Shown: piece after piece, positions 1 through 9,027 of the stretch
How the letters are laid out: every line of letters begins with the position of its first letter
Numbering within the stretch: position 1 is the first letter of the stretch
From: an uncultured Pseudoruegeria sp.
GTDB lineage: Bacteria; Pseudomonadota; Alphaproteobacteria; Rhodobacterales; Rhodobacteraceae
Assembly (NCBI GenBank): GCA_947498155.1
Contig: CANMJD010000003.1
Location: forward strand, 62,001-126,000
Length of the DNA: 64,000 nucleotides
Direction of reading: 5' to 3'
The notes under the pieces: model-generated
Told to the model about the DNA's origin: nothing
The model's input: only the letters and a program-made list of their open reading frames with translations
Database searches by the model: none
Translations under genes and position numbers: made by a program

Positions 1-1
1 C

Positions 2-247
2 GTGGTGATGTTTGTCTACCGCGGCGAATACTACAAAGAGCGTGAAAAACCCGGCGAGGACAATCTCGAAGCAATGGCAAAATGGCAAGAAGAGATGGAA
101 CACCTGCACGGTAAGGCCGAGGTCATTATCGGCAAGCAACGGCATGGTCCGATTGGCAATGTCGAACTGTCCTTTGAAGGGCGTTATACCCGCTTTGGCA
201 ACCTCGCCAAACCGTGGCAGAACAACCAGCAAAGCGAAGAATTCTAA
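2..247 (+). CDS. dnaB: Replicative DNA helicase DnaB, C-terminal end (partial)
   Basis: This is the last 81 residues of a gene that begins before the window. The run [11 protein letters not shown], followed by [14 protein letters not shown] and then [27 protein letters not shown], is the conserved end of the RecA-fold motor domain of DnaB. DnaB is the hexameric ATPase that unwinds DNA at the replication fork. IIGKQRHGP is a strand and arginine-finger region close to the end of the family. The short acidic tail after NLAKPW is normal. A terminator follows within a few bases. The gene converges on der. Confidence 0.9.
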   Translation: MVMFVYRGEYYKEREKPGEDNLEAMAKWQEEMEHLHGKAEVIIGKQRHGPIGNVELSFEGRYTRFGNLAKPWQNNQQSEEF

Positions 248-253
248 CAAAAA

Positions 254-283
254 GGCGCGCATCCAATCCGGAGCGCGCCTTTT
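254..283 (+). terminator. Rho-independent terminator after dnaB
   Basis: A perfect 7-bp stem, GGCGCGC (254-260) with GCGCGCC (273-279), is followed by TTTT. It begins six bases after the dnaB stop codon. Confidence 0.85.
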
Positions 284-284
284 A

Positions 285-340
285 CTTTGTTCCAAAAATA
301 TCCCCGCCGGAGGCAGGCCGACCGCCCACAGGGCCGGTCT
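285..340 (-). repeat. Interspersed GC-palindrome / GGATATTT element, copy 1
   Basis: Read on the minus strand this contains GGCGGGGATATTTTTGGAAC followed by AAAG, preceded by a GC-rich stretch. The core matches the element at 20512-20560 (GAGGATATTTTCAGAACAAA then G). From memory, similar elements are scattered between genes in Rhodobacteraceae genomes. The two copies in this window are the direct evidence. Function is unknown. Confidence 0.55.
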
Positions 341-348
341 CATCCAGC

Positions 349-368
349 GACGCGCCAAAAGGCGCGTC
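349..368 (-). terminator. Hairpin immediately after der
   Basis: GACGCGCC (349-356) and GGCGCGTC (361-368) form a perfect 8-bp stem with a 4-base loop, touching the der stop codon at 369. There is no T-run after it on the minus strand, so it may act as an RNA 3' end stabiliser rather than a full intrinsic terminator. Confidence 0.5.
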
Positions 369-1832
369 TCATTCATCCAGCGGCTTTTTACCCAGATGTT
401 TGCGCAGACGCGACGGGGTGGATTTTTTGCGGTTCTTATAGGGGTTCGCATCGGCCTGACTGCGCATATACAGCCGGATCGGGGTACCCGGCATGTCAAA
501 ATCCTCGCGCAATCCGTTGACCAGATAGCGGGTATAAGATTCGGACAATTTTTCCGGCATCGAGCACATCACTACAAATCCCGGTGGGCGGGTTTTGGCC
601 TGGGTCATATAGCGCAATTTGATCCGGCGACCTGCGGGTGCGGGGGGCGGATGGGCTTCAACCATATCCGACAGCCAGCGGTTCAGTTTTGCCGTCGAAA
701 CCCGACGGTTCCAGACATCATTGGCTTTCAAAATGGCAGCATGCAGACGTTCCAGCCCCTTGCCGGTTTTGGCCGATACCGTAATCAATGGTGCGCCGCG
801 CAATTGCGGCAACAGCCGGTTAAAAGCTTCTTTCAACTCTTTGAGTTTCTGTTGTTTTTCGGGTTCGGCATCCCATTTGTTCACCGCGACCACAACAGCC
901 CGCCCTTCGCGCTCCGCCAAATCGGCAATGCGCAAATCCTGCTGTTCAAACGGAATTTCCGCGTCCAGCAACACCACCACGACTTCGGCAAATTTGACCG
1001 CTCGCAGACCATCGGACACAGACAGCTTTTCGAGCTTTTCCTGCACCTTGGCTTTTTTGCGCATACCGGCGGTATCAAAGATCCGCATCGGCGTGTCATT
1101 CCAGGTGGTGCGCAGCGAAATCGCGTCTCGCGTTATGCCCGCTTCGGGGCCGGTCAACAAGCGATCTTCCCCCATGATCCGGTTTATCAAGGTAGATTTA
1201 CCGGCATTGGGCCGTCCGACCACCGCCACCTGCAAAGGCTTGGCCACGGTCAATTGACGCGGTCCGTCCTCATCCTCGCCGCCTTCGGCGATTGTGACGT
1301 CAGTATCGGGTGTATATTCGGCTTCGCGGGCGGCAAATTCATCCGCCAGCGGCATCAGGACCGCAGCCAGATCGCTCATGCCCTCGCCATGTTCGGCTGA
1401 CAGGCGCATCGGTTCGCCAAGGCCCAGCGAATAAGCCTCGATCACACCGGCATCCGCGGCACGGCCTTCGCCTTTATTGGCGGCCAGCAGCACATGGGCG
1501 TTTTTCTTGCGCAGGATATCGGCAAAAATCTCATCCGCAGGCAGAACCCCTGCCCGCGCGTCGATCATGAACAGACAGACATCGGCCATTTCCACCGCGC
1601 GTTCGGTCAGGCGGCGCATGCGCCCCTGCAGGCTTTCATCGGTGGCCTCTTCCAGACCAGCGGTATCAATCACGGTAAAGCGCATATCGCCCAGACGGGC
1701 CTCGCCTTCGCGCAAATCGCGCGTGACGCCGGGTTGGTCATCCACCAACGCCAGACGTTTGCCCACCAGACGGTTGAACAGGGTCGATTTACCTACATTC
1801 GGGCGGCCTACAATGGCCATCGTAAAACTCAT
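369..1832 (-). CDS. der: Ribosome assembly GTPase Der (EngA)
   Basis: A 487-residue protein with the two tandem G domains that define Der. The first P-loop is GRPNVGKS (residues 9-16) with DTAG near 56-59. The second is GRPNAGKS (206-213) with its own DTAG and an NKWD specificity motif. The end is a KH-like domain. The first domain has NKGE where NKxD is expected, a variation often tolerated in this family. Der acts in late assembly of the 50S ribosomal subunit. GGAGAG sits five bases before the chosen ATG. It is the last gene of the block yfgM-like / bamB / der, the same order as in Escherichia coli. Confidence 0.95.
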   Translation of the reverse strand: MSFTMAIVGRPNVGKSTLFNRLVGKRLALVDDQPGVTRDLREGEARLGDMRFTVIDTAGLEEATDESLQGRMRRLTERAVEMADVCLFMIDARAGVLPADEIFADILRKKNAHVLLAANKGEGRAADAGVIEAYSLGLGEPMRLSAEHGEGMSDLAAVLMPLADEFAAREAEYTPDTDVTIAEGGEDEDGPRQLTVAKPLQVAVVGRPNAGKSTLINRIMGEDRLLTGPEAGITRDAISLRTTWNDTPMRIFDTAGMRKKAKVQEKLEKLSVSDGLRAVKFAEVVVVLLDAEIPFEQQDLRIADLAEREGRAVVVAVNKWDAEPEKQQKLKELKEAFNRLLPQLRGAPLITVSAKTGKGLERLHAAILKANDVWNRRVSTAKLNRWLSDMVEAHPPPAPAGRRIKLRYMTQAKTRPPGFVVMCSMPEKLSESYTRYLVNGLREDFDMPGTPIRLYMRSQADANPYKNRKKSTPSRLRKHLGKKPLDE

Positions 1833-1880
1833 CAGAGCTCTCCAGATCGGATCAAGACGCCCCGATACAGCATCCTGTGC

Positions 1881-3197
1881 CTAACGGAAAGCGTGAAGTT
1901 TACCTTTGCGGGACACAACATACATCGTGCCGCCGACGATTGCCGGATTTGCCGTCGCTCCACCGTCGATTTCAAGCGTCGAAAGCAGTGCGCCGGATTC
2001 AGGGCTATAAAAACGGATCAACCCGTCCCCCGAGGCCACAACAACCCGTCCGCCTGCAACCACAGGTCCAAAATGCGCATAGACATCCAGCCGTTTCTTG
2101 GCGATCTCTTTTTTGTAATAGGGCAGTTCCACCCCCCAAATGCGCTCTCCGGTGCTGGCATTCAAGCGCAACAGCTCATTTTGATCCGACACGATGAAAA
2201 CAGAGCCGCCAATCGGGAATGCAGGTGTATAAGCCCCTTCGCGGGCGGTCCAAAGACGTTCCCCGCCCCCAGCATCCAGCGCCACCAGCCGCCCTGAGGC
2301 GCTGCCGGTGTAGACTACATTACCGCTGATCACCGGATCGCTGGTCAAATCAACCGTAGTTGCATAGACCTCGCCTTTGCGCTGTCCCGAAGCCGAGGCC
2401 GACCAGAGTCGCAACCCGCTTTGTGGTAAAACGCCCAGCACTTCGGCCCCGCCAACCGGAAATACCGCGATATCGCCGTTCACTGCAGGCCCTGCACCGC
2501 CGGAAATACCGGCCCCACTTGGGGCGCCCTGCACCCGCCATTTCACACGACCGGTCGCCAAATCCAGCGCCCAGCCCTGCGAATCGCGACTGGAGATAAA
2601 CACCATGCCGCTAGAGATGGTTGGTGGGCCGGATATCTGCGTTTGCAGGCGTTGCTCCCAGATTTGCCCGCCGGTTGCGGCATCTAGCGCGACCAGACGG
2701 CCAAACCCGGTCCCGACCACCAAAATATTATTGGCGATGGCCAGACCGCCGCCGGAAACTTCGTTCTTTTTGTCATTTGCGGTGGTCAGGGACGTCGCCC
2801 ACAGCTCGGCCCCACCGGTGCCATGGGCCGACACGCGGGATTCAGAGTCCATCGTAAAGATGCGATTATTAAGGACCACCGGATCGGCAGTGATACGGTT
2901 TCTGCGGCTATCCCCGGCACCGATACCGGCCGACCAGATCTGAACGGGGGTGCTGCGCAGGGCAACATGGGGCATGCGATGGGAGGCAGAGCCGCCCCGA
3001 TGGGTCCAGCTTGCGTTTGAGGTCGGCGCAGAAAGCGAAATTGCCACCGATTTGTTTTCGATCACCTCGGGTGCTTCACCGGTTGCAAGATCGGTCCGCA
3101 GATCAACCCGTTCACCGGGCAGAATGATTTCGGGCTCGCTACAGGCTGCCAGTAAAGCCAATACTCCCAGCGTGCCTGCCTGCTTTAATGCTTTCAC
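1881..3197 (-). CDS. bamB: Outer membrane assembly lipoprotein, BamB-like PQQ propeller
   Basis: A 438-residue protein that starts with a lipoprotein signal peptide: charged MKALKQ, a hydrophobic core, and the lipobox LAAC with Cys19. The rest shows repeated beta-propeller blades of the PQQ/quinoprotein type, for example LVALDAATGGQIWEQRL and LVALDAGGGERLW. BamB is the scaffold lipoprotein of the BAM complex, which inserts beta-barrel proteins into the outer membrane. It lies directly upstream of der and downstream of a YfgM-like gene, which supports BamB over a dehydrogenase. No PQQ-dehydrogenase catalytic features were noticed. Confidence 0.88.
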   Translation of the reverse strand: MKALKQAGTLGVLALLAACSEPEIILPGERVDLRTDLATGEAPEVIENKSVAISLSAPTSNASWTHRGGSASHRMPHVALRSTPVQIWSAGIGAGDSRRNRITADPVVLNNRIFTMDSESRVSAHGTGGAELWATSLTTANDKKNEVSGGGLAIANNILVVGTGFGRLVALDAATGGQIWEQRLQTQISGPPTISSGMVFISSRDSQGWALDLATGRVKWRVQGAPSGAGISGGAGPAVNGDIAVFPVGGAEVLGVLPQSGLRLWSASASGQRKGEVYATTVDLTSDPVISGNVVYTGSASGRLVALDAGGGERLWTAREGAYTPAFPIGGSVFIVSDQNELLRLNASTGERIWGVELPYYKKEIAKKRLDVYAHFGPVVAGGRVVVASGDGLIRFYSPESGALLSTLEIDGGATANPAIVGGTMYVVSRKGKLHAFR

Positions 3198-3252
3198 GGC
3201 TCTGCCCCTTCACTCATTCAATCTGTTGTCCCGTTGCACCCGTGGGCGGTCC

Positions 3253-3906
3253 TCAGGTTGTTTGAATCTCGCCTCCCAAGGCGACAATCAACTGAGTTGC
3301 CCGACGACGCAAGCCTGCAGAGGCTTCATTATCGTTCAGAATGGCTTGCAGGCGCAAAATCGCATCGTCAGTGGCGCCGGTTTCGACCTCGATCAGGGCC
3401 AGCTGCTCTTCGGCAAGCAGGCGGAACCCCGAACCGGGAATGGCCAAAGCCTCAAATCCGCTGCGACGTTCTTCGTGGCTTGTGTCATCTCCGGCCAGTA
3501 GCAGGGTTTTGAAACGGGCCAGATCGCGGAAGCGTTTTGCAATAGTGTCATCGGCTGAAATCGCTGTCAGGGTGGATTTTGCCGCCGCCAGATCGCCCGC
3601 GGCCTGTTGTTCAGCGGCCAAATGCAACGCCGCAACAATACGGCCTTCACTCTCCGAGGTCACTCCGGTCAGCCCCTCAACCCGCGCCGCAGGTTCATTG
3701 GCCTCAAAAGCCCCGAGAATGCCATCACCAAGCGCTTCGGCCTTGGCGGCTTCCTGCGCTTTCAGAAATTCATTAGTGGCAGCGCCCCCGACGATCAAAA
3801 TCGCCAGAAGAATCGCAATCCAGCCATAGCGGCGCATCATCAGAAGCAAACGGTCGCGGCGGACCTCTTCGGAAACTTCTTCGATAAAATGGTCGATGTT
3901 GCTCAC
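3253..3906 (-). CDS. YfgM-like tetratricopeptide membrane protein
   Basis: A 217-residue protein: short cytoplasmic N-terminus (FIEEVSEEVRRDRL), one membrane helix (YGWIAILLAILIVGGAA, about residues 26-42), then helical repeats rich in Ala, Leu and Glu resembling TPR units. This is the layout of YfgM, an inner membrane protein associated with the SecYEG translocon and periplasmic chaperones in E. coli. I chose the GTG at 3904-3906 because GGAG lies nine bases upstream. A longer frame reaching 4017 has no such site and its extra residues look unrelated. It heads the yfgM-bamB-der block. Confidence 0.8.
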   Translation of the reverse strand: MSNIDHFIEEVSEEVRRDRLLLMMRRYGWIAILLAILIVGGAATNEFLKAQEAAKAEALGDGILGAFEANEPAARVEGLTGVTSESEGRIVAALHLAAEQQAAGDLAAAKSTLTAISADDTIAKRFRDLARFKTLLLAGDDTSHEERRSGFEALAIPGSGFRLLAEEQLALIEVETGATDDAILRLQAILNDNEASAGLRRRATQLIVALGGEIQTT

Positions 3907-4075
3907 GGTGATGACTCCGATTTGAAATGATTGGGTCTGTGCCCGCGCTGTGCCTCTCTTACCCGAATTTGACAACTCTTGCCAAGGCCTTGCGCTCTGG
4001 GATTTCTCTTGCGTCAAGCTGCCGCTTGCCTTTATCGCTGCAGAGTCTAAAATGAACCAAACAGTTCAGAAATTT

Positions 4076-4096
4076 TTAAAGTGCCGTTTACTTTAA
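4076..4096. promoter_or_regulatory. Inverted repeat TTAAAGT-N7-ACTTTAA, candidate operator
   Basis: Two perfect 7-base arms (4076-4082 and 4090-4096) lie upstream of the RND efflux genes and between divergent transcription units. The size fits a dimeric repressor site. No regulator gene is adjacent, so the binding protein is unknown. Confidence 0.4.
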
Positions 4097-4141
4097 GGTA
4101 AGCCGCACCTATCTGCCAAGGACACGTCGCGCCCCCTAATT

Positions 4142-4153
4142 TTAAGCGCTTAA
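4142..4153. promoter_or_regulatory. Palindrome TTAAGCGCTTAA at the efflux operon start
   Basis: A perfect 12-bp palindrome ends ten bases before the ATG at 4163 and abuts the ribosome binding site AGAGGA. A protein bound here would block translation initiation or transcription entry. It could also be chance in this AT-rich gap. Confidence 0.35.
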
Positions 4154-4162
4154 GAGGACAAC

Positions 4163-5311
4163 ATGAGACCCGTATCTATTTTGACGGCCCTGATCGTTAT
4201 GGCCGTTCTGTATCTTGCTATTCTTGAGCGCGATCGGCTGACGGCCTTTGCAACCAAAAAACCCGCCGCGGAAGAGTCGCAAACCGCAGCGGATGAATCC
4301 GCCGTGCCCGACGCTGACGCAACCGAAACAGCCGAGGCTGACCCTGCCACCGAAGAAACCTCGGAAACCCGCGTTTCGGTGATTGCAGTTAAATCAACCG
4401 CCCAAACCATTGACAGTGCGGTTCTGATGCGCGGTCAAACCGAGGCCGCCCGTCAGGTTGAAGTACGTGCCGAAACCACAGGACAGGTGATTTCTGACCC
4501 GCTGCGCAAGGGCACGTTCATTTCGCAAGGTCAATTGCTGTGCGAAATCGACATCGGCACCCGTGAGGCGCAGTTGGCAGAGGCCGAAGCGCGTTTGGTG
4601 GAGGCCGAGATCACCAGTACCGCAGCGTCCAAACTGGCCGAGGGCGGATTTGCATCCGAAACCCGTGCTGCCGGGGCGCGGGCCAGTTTACAATCAGCAC
4701 AGGCGGCGATCAAAGCTGCAAACCGCGAGATCGAGCGTCTGAAAATCACCGCTCCCTTTGAGGGTCTGCTGGAAACCGATGCCGCAGAACTGGGCAGCCT
4801 CTTGCAAGCCGGATCGCTCTGCGCCACCATCATCCAGCTTGACCCGATCAAGCTTGTTGGGTTTGTGCCCGAAACCCAAGTGGACAACGTTGAAATCGGC
4901 GCAATTGCCGGCGGGCGTCTGGCGTCTGGCAATGAAATCACCGGCCGCGTGACTTTTATCTCGCGCTCTGCTGATCCCTTGACCCGCACCTTCCGCGTCG
5001 AAGTCACCGTGCCCAATCCTGACCTGAAAGTCCGCGATGGCCAGACCGCTGAAATCGCGGTTGCTTCTGCAGGGGCGGATGCGCATTTGTTGCCGCAATC
5101 CGCACTGACGCTGGACAACGAAGGCACGCTTGGCGTGCGTACCGTGGTCAACGGTGATGAAGCAGGCTTTGTCCCTGTGACAGTCATGCGCGATTCGCTA
5201 GAGGGCATCTGGTTGACCGGTCTGCCCAAAGAAGTCGAAGTCATCGTGCAGGGTCAGGAATACGTCATTGAGGGCGTACCGATTGCCGTAACCTACCAAG
5301 GGGCGATGTAA
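4163..5311 (+). CDS. RND efflux periplasmic adaptor (membrane fusion protein)
   Basis: A 382-residue protein with an N-terminal membrane anchor (about residues 5-22), an unusually acidic Ala/Glu/Thr linker (about 30-75), and then the adaptor fold: a barrel-sandwich half (VEVRAETTGQVI, FISQGQLLCEID), a helical hairpin (LAEAEARLVEAEI), the returning half (ITAPFEGLLE) and a beta-barrel domain. Such adaptors bridge the inner membrane RND pump to an outer membrane channel. AGAGGA precedes the ATG. The stop is two bases before the permease ATG, so the two are surely co-translated. No TolC-type gene is in the window. The substrate cannot be read from the sequence. Confidence 0.9.
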   Translation: MRPVSILTALIVMAVLYLAILERDRLTAFATKKPAAEESQTAADESAVPDADATETAEADPATEETSETRVSVIAVKSTAQTIDSAVLMRGQTEAARQVEVRAETTGQVISDPLRKGTFISQGQLLCEIDIGTREAQLAEAEARLVEAEITSTAASKLAEGGFASETRAAGARASLQSAQAAIKAANREIERLKITAPFEGLLETDAAELGSLLQAGSLCATIIQLDPIKLVGFVPETQVDNVEIGAIAGGRLASGNEITGRVTFISRSADPLTRTFRVEVTVPNPDLKVRDGQTAEIAVASAGADAHLLPQSALTLDNEGTLGVRTVVNGDEAGFVPVTVMRDSLEGIWLTGLPKEVEVIVQGQEYVIEGVPIAVTYQGAM

Positions 5312-5313
5312 CT

Positions 5314-8300
5314 ATGACCGGTATCATCGATTGGGCCGCCGAACGGGCCCGTATGATCATGGCCTTCATCGCGCTGACGGTGATTGCCGGTGGCTTTGCC
5401 TATGTCAGCCTGCCCAAAGAAGGCGAGCCGGACATTGAAATTCCGGCGCTGTTTATCTCGGTGCCCTTCCCCGGCATTTCTGCCGAGGATGCCGAAAAGC
5501 TTTTGGTACAGCCGATGGAAACCGAGCTTTCGGATCTGGACGGGTTGGACAAGATGTCCGCCACTGCCGCCGAAGGCTATGCCGGCGTGGCGCTGGAGTT
5601 CGAATTCGGCTGGGACAAAACCAAGATCATCGCCGATGTGCGCGACCGGATGAACACGGTCGAGGCCGAATTCCCCGAGGGCGCAGATAAATATTCGATC
5701 AACGAGATCAACTTTTCGGCCTTTCCGATCATCATTGTGAACCTGTCCGGCGATGTGCCTGAACGTACTTTGCTGCGCGTTGCCAAAGACCTGCAGGAAG
5801 AAATCGAAGCGCTGGAACCGGTGCTTGAGGCCGGTATCGCGGGACAGCGGGACGAGATGCTCGAGGTGATCATCGATCCCCTGCGGCTTGAGGCCTATAA
5901 TGTGACCGCCGCCGAGCTGATCAGTGTGGTGATCAACAATAACCAACTGATTGCGGCGGGCGAAATCGAAACGCCGACGGGGGCCTTTGCCGTCAAAATT
6001 CCTTCGTCCTTTGATGAACCGCTGGATGTGTACAACCTGCCGGTGAAAACCAATGGTGACCGCGTGGTGACATTGGGCGATCTGGCGCAGATCAACCTGA
6101 CCTTTGAAGACCGCGAGGGCACAGCACGGTTTAATGGCGAAACCACCATTGCGCTTCAAGTCACCAAGCGCAAAGGTTTTCCGGTGATCGACACGGCCAA
6201 ACTGGTGCAGCAAACCGTTGAAGATGCGCAGAAAAAATGGCCCGAAGAGCTGCGCAAGGCGATTACCATCGGCACGTCGAATGACCAATCGGTTCAAGTT
6301 GGCTCTATGGTCAGCCAGCTTGAAGGTTCAGTTCTGACGGCGGTGGCGCTGGTGATGATCGTGGTCTTGGGCTCTCTTGGTACACGCTCTGCCCTGCTTG
6401 TGGGTTTCGCGATTCCAACGTCGTTCCTGCTGTGTTTCGCCATTCTGGCGGTCACCGGCATTACCATCTCTAACATGGTGATGTTCGGCCTGATCCTTGC
6501 CGTGGGCATGCTCGTGGATGGGGCAATTGTGGTGGTGGAATATGCCGACAGGCGGATTTCCGAAGGCGTGGGCCCGATGCATGCCTTTACCGAGGCCGCA
6601 AAGCGCATGTTCTGGCCCATCGTATCCTCTACGGCGACCACGCTTTGTGCATTTTTGCCCATGTTGTTCTGGCCCGGTGTACCCGGCGAATTCATGGGCA
6701 TGTTGCCCGTCACGTTGATCTATGTGCTGTCGGCGTCGCTGATTGTTGCACTGGTCTATCTGCCGGTGGTTGGCGGTGTTGCCGGGCGCAGCTCGCGCAT
6801 GATCGAGAACGCCTCTAAGGCGCTGAAACGCCTACCGTGGGTGATCCGCGCGGCGATGGTGGTGCCCTCGCTCTACCTGATCTTTATCGCTGGCATGCAG
6901 CTTATCAATCCGGGCTATCTGTTTAACGGCCAATCCCCGATGCCTGCGATGCTTGTCTGGGTGCCGGGTGCGATTCTGATGGTCATTGGCGGTGTGCTCA
7001 GCAGCATCACGCTGGGGGCCGCCAAGATCGAACGCCGCCCCAAGTCCATCAAAGCCGGCTTCCGCCGCTCGCCCTTTGGCTGGTTCATCCGGTTTATTTC
7101 CGGCAATCCGATCATGCCGGTGCTGACCATCGTTGCAGTTGTTGCCTTTGTCGGAGCTGTGTTTACGACCTTCAGCCAGAACAGCAATGGCGTTGAATTC
7201 TTTGTTGAAACCGAACCCGAGCAGGCCATTGTTTATGTGCGCCAGCGCGGGAACCTGTCGCTCGAAGAAAAAGACGCCGCCCTTGCCGAGGTTGAAAAGG
7301 TCATTCTGGGTACCCCCGGTATCCAAAGCGCCTTTGCCTTTGCCGGCAACGGGGGTCTCGACAATAATACAGGTGGCGCACAGCCGCCGCGCGATACCGT
7401 CGGGCAGGTCCAGATCGAGATGATCCCTTGGGCCGACCGCCGTGGTCAACCCGAGCTGGACGGCGATGTGGTCATTGCCGCACTGGAAGAGAAATTCAAA
7501 GATATTCCAGCGGTCAAAACCGAAATCCTTGAGCTTTCCAACGGTCCGGCCTCGGCCAAACCGGTGCATCTGCGCCTGTCCGGCGACAATCTGGATGATC
7601 TGGAAGAAGCCGCAATTATTGCGCGGGCAAAATTCGAAGAAACCATTGCCCTGACCGATATTGAAGACACGCTGCCCCTGCCCGGCATTGACTGGCAGAT
7701 CAACGTGGATGTGCGCAAGGCCGGTCGCTATGGCGCGGATGTCGCCACGGTTGGCGGTATGGTGCAGTTGGTCACGCGGGGTATTCTGCTGGACACGATG
7801 CGGGTGGATTCCTCGGATGAAGAGATCGAAATCCGCGTGCGCTTGCCGGAAGAAGACCGTGTGCTGTCAACGCTGGACAGCTTGCGCGTGCGCACTCAGG
7901 ACGGTCTTGTGCCGCTGTCCAACTTTATCACCCGACAGCCTGTGGCCAAGCTTGCCCAGATCGACCGCGTCGATCAGGATCGCTATTACGACGTGAAGGC
8001 CGGTGTCGCCACAGATATGCAAACCGTCGAGGGTATCCCGATCACTCCCAACGAACGGATCACGACCCTGACCACCTGGCTCGAAGAGGAACCCCGCTTC
8101 CCTGAAGGCGTGGATTGGCAATGGACCGGCGACAATGAGGACCAAGCTGAGTCCGGCGCGTTTCTGGCCAAGGCCTTTGCCGGTGCGCTGGCGTTGATGT
8201 TCATCATTCTGCTGGCGCAATTCAACAGTGTCTATAATTCTCTGCTGGTACTTTTGGCGGTGATTCTATCGACCACGGGCGTGTTTATCGGCATGCTTGT

Positions 8301-8961
8301 GATGGATCAGACCTTCTCTATCATTATGACCGGGACCGGCATTGTGGCGTTGGCAGGGATCGTGGTGAACAACAACATTGTTCTGATCGATACCTATCAG
8401 GAATACGCCAAATACATGCCCAAGCTTGAGGCGATTGCCCGAACCGCCCAAGCGCGTATCCGGCCTGTATTGCTCACGACTGTGACCACAATGGCCGGTC
8501 TGGCACCGATGATGTTCGGCCTGTCGCTGGACTTTGTGAACGGCGGTTATACCATAGACAGCCCCACCGCCCTGTGGTGGAAACAGCTGGCCACGGCTGT
8601 GGTCTTTGGTCTGGGGATCGCCACTGTGCTGACCCTTGTTCTGACGCCGTCCTTGCTGGCGCTGCGGGTCTGGTTTGCCGCCGGTGCCTACGGTTCTGCC
8701 AAACGGCTCAAGGCGCTGTCCATGGGTCGCGATAGCCAAGCCGCCCGTGATCTGGCGCTGAACAAAGCCAGCCGCAAGATCAAGTCGCCCGAAATCATCT
8801 GGGAAGACGAAAGCGCGCAAGAGCCCGAGGCCCCCGCGCCAGAGCAACCTGCAGCCACGGAAAAAGCGCAAAGCGAGGCAGCCAATACTGACTCCGCCGC
8901 CGTCGCGAACGACGAAGAACAACCGTCGCCGCCCGAGCCGCCCCTGAGGGCAGCGGAATAA
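5314..8961 (+). CDS. RND family efflux permease with extra membrane segments
   Basis: A 1215-residue RND pump with the usual N-terminal helix, two large periplasmic loops and two helix bundles. TM4 reads MLVDGAIVVVEYADR: Asp402 is kept, but the second relay Asp of AcrB (the DD pair) is Gly403. The TM10 motif is GIVVNNNIVLID (Asn1019-1021) where AcrB has a lysine. Between TM6 and TM7, where AcrB has a short cytoplasmic helix, two further hydrophobic stretches occur (about 509-532 and 544-570). A hydrophilic acidic, Pro/Ala-rich tail fills about 1157-1215. The pump is proton-driven by family; substrate is unknown. It pairs with the upstream adaptor. Confidence 0.9.
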   Translation: MTGIIDWAAERARMIMAFIALTVIAGGFAYVSLPKEGEPDIEIPALFISVPFPGISAEDAEKLLVQPMETELSDLDGLDKMSATAAEGYAGVALEFEFGWDKTKIIADVRDRMNTVEAEFPEGADKYSINEINFSAFPIIIVNLSGDVPERTLLRVAKDLQEEIEALEPVLEAGIAGQRDEMLEVIIDPLRLEAYNVTAAELISVVINNNQLIAAGEIETPTGAFAVKIPSSFDEPLDVYNLPVKTNGDRVVTLGDLAQINLTFEDREGTARFNGETTIALQVTKRKGFPVIDTAKLVQQTVEDAQKKWPEELRKAITIGTSNDQSVQVGSMVSQLEGSVLTAVALVMIVVLGSLGTRSALLVGFAIPTSFLLCFAILAVTGITISNMVMFGLILAVGMLVDGAIVVVEYADRRISEGVGPMHAFTEAAKRMFWPIVSSTATTLCAFLPMLFWPGVPGEFMGMLPVTLIYVLSASLIVALVYLPVVGGVAGRSSRMIENASKALKRLPWVIRAAMVVPSLYLIFIAGMQLINPGYLFNGQSPMPAMLVWVPGAILMVIGGVLSSITLGAAKIERRPKSIKAGFRRSPFGWFIRFISGNPIMPVLTIVAVVAFVGAVFTTFSQNSNGVEFFVETEPEQAIVYVRQRGNLSLEEKDAALAEVEKVILGTPGIQSAFAFAGNGGLDNNTGGAQPPRDTVGQVQIEMIPWADRRGQPELDGDVVIAALEEKFKDIPAVKTEILELSNGPASAKPVHLRLSGDNLDDLEEAAIIARAKFEETIALTDIEDTLPLPGIDWQINVDVRKAGRYGADVATVGGMVQLVTRGILLDTMRVDSSDEEIEIRVRLPEEDRVLSTLDSLRVRTQDGLVPLSNFITRQPVAKLAQIDRVDQDRYYDVKAGVATDMQTVEGIPITPNERITTLTTWLEEEPRFPEGVDWQWTGDNEDQAESGAFLAKAFAGALALMFIILLAQFNSVYNSLLVLLAVILSTTGVFIGMLVMDQTFSIIMTGTGIVALAGIVVNNNIVLIDTYQEYAKYMPKLEAIARTAQARIRPVLLTTVTTMAGLAPMMFGLSLDFVNGGYTIDSPTALWWKQLATAVVFGLGIATVLTLVLTPSLLALRVWFAAGAYGSAKRLKALSMGRDSQAARDLALNKASRKIKSPEIIWEDESAQEPEAPAPEQPAATEKAQSEAANTDSAAVANDEEQPSPPEPPLRAAE

Positions 8962-8972
8962 GTCAAAGTAAA

Positions 8973-9003
8973 GGGCGCGCGGATCACACCGTGCGCCCTT
9001 TTT
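8973..9003 (+). terminator. Terminator after the RND operon
   Basis: GGGCGCGC (8973-8980) pairs with GTGCGCCC (8991-8998) with one G-U pair, followed by TTTTT. Confidence 0.85.
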
Positions 9004-9027
9004 CGTTTTCCTAAAGTCTTACGGGGG

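Noticed and set aside
12-1400. A 462-codon open frame on the plus strand across der
   Set aside because: It is antisense to der, whose frame has all Der motifs; the translation is low-complexity His/Arg/Gln typical of shadow frames.
5293-6297. A 334-codon minus-strand frame within the RND permease
   Set aside because: Antisense shadow of a conserved membrane protein; composition has no protein-like pattern.
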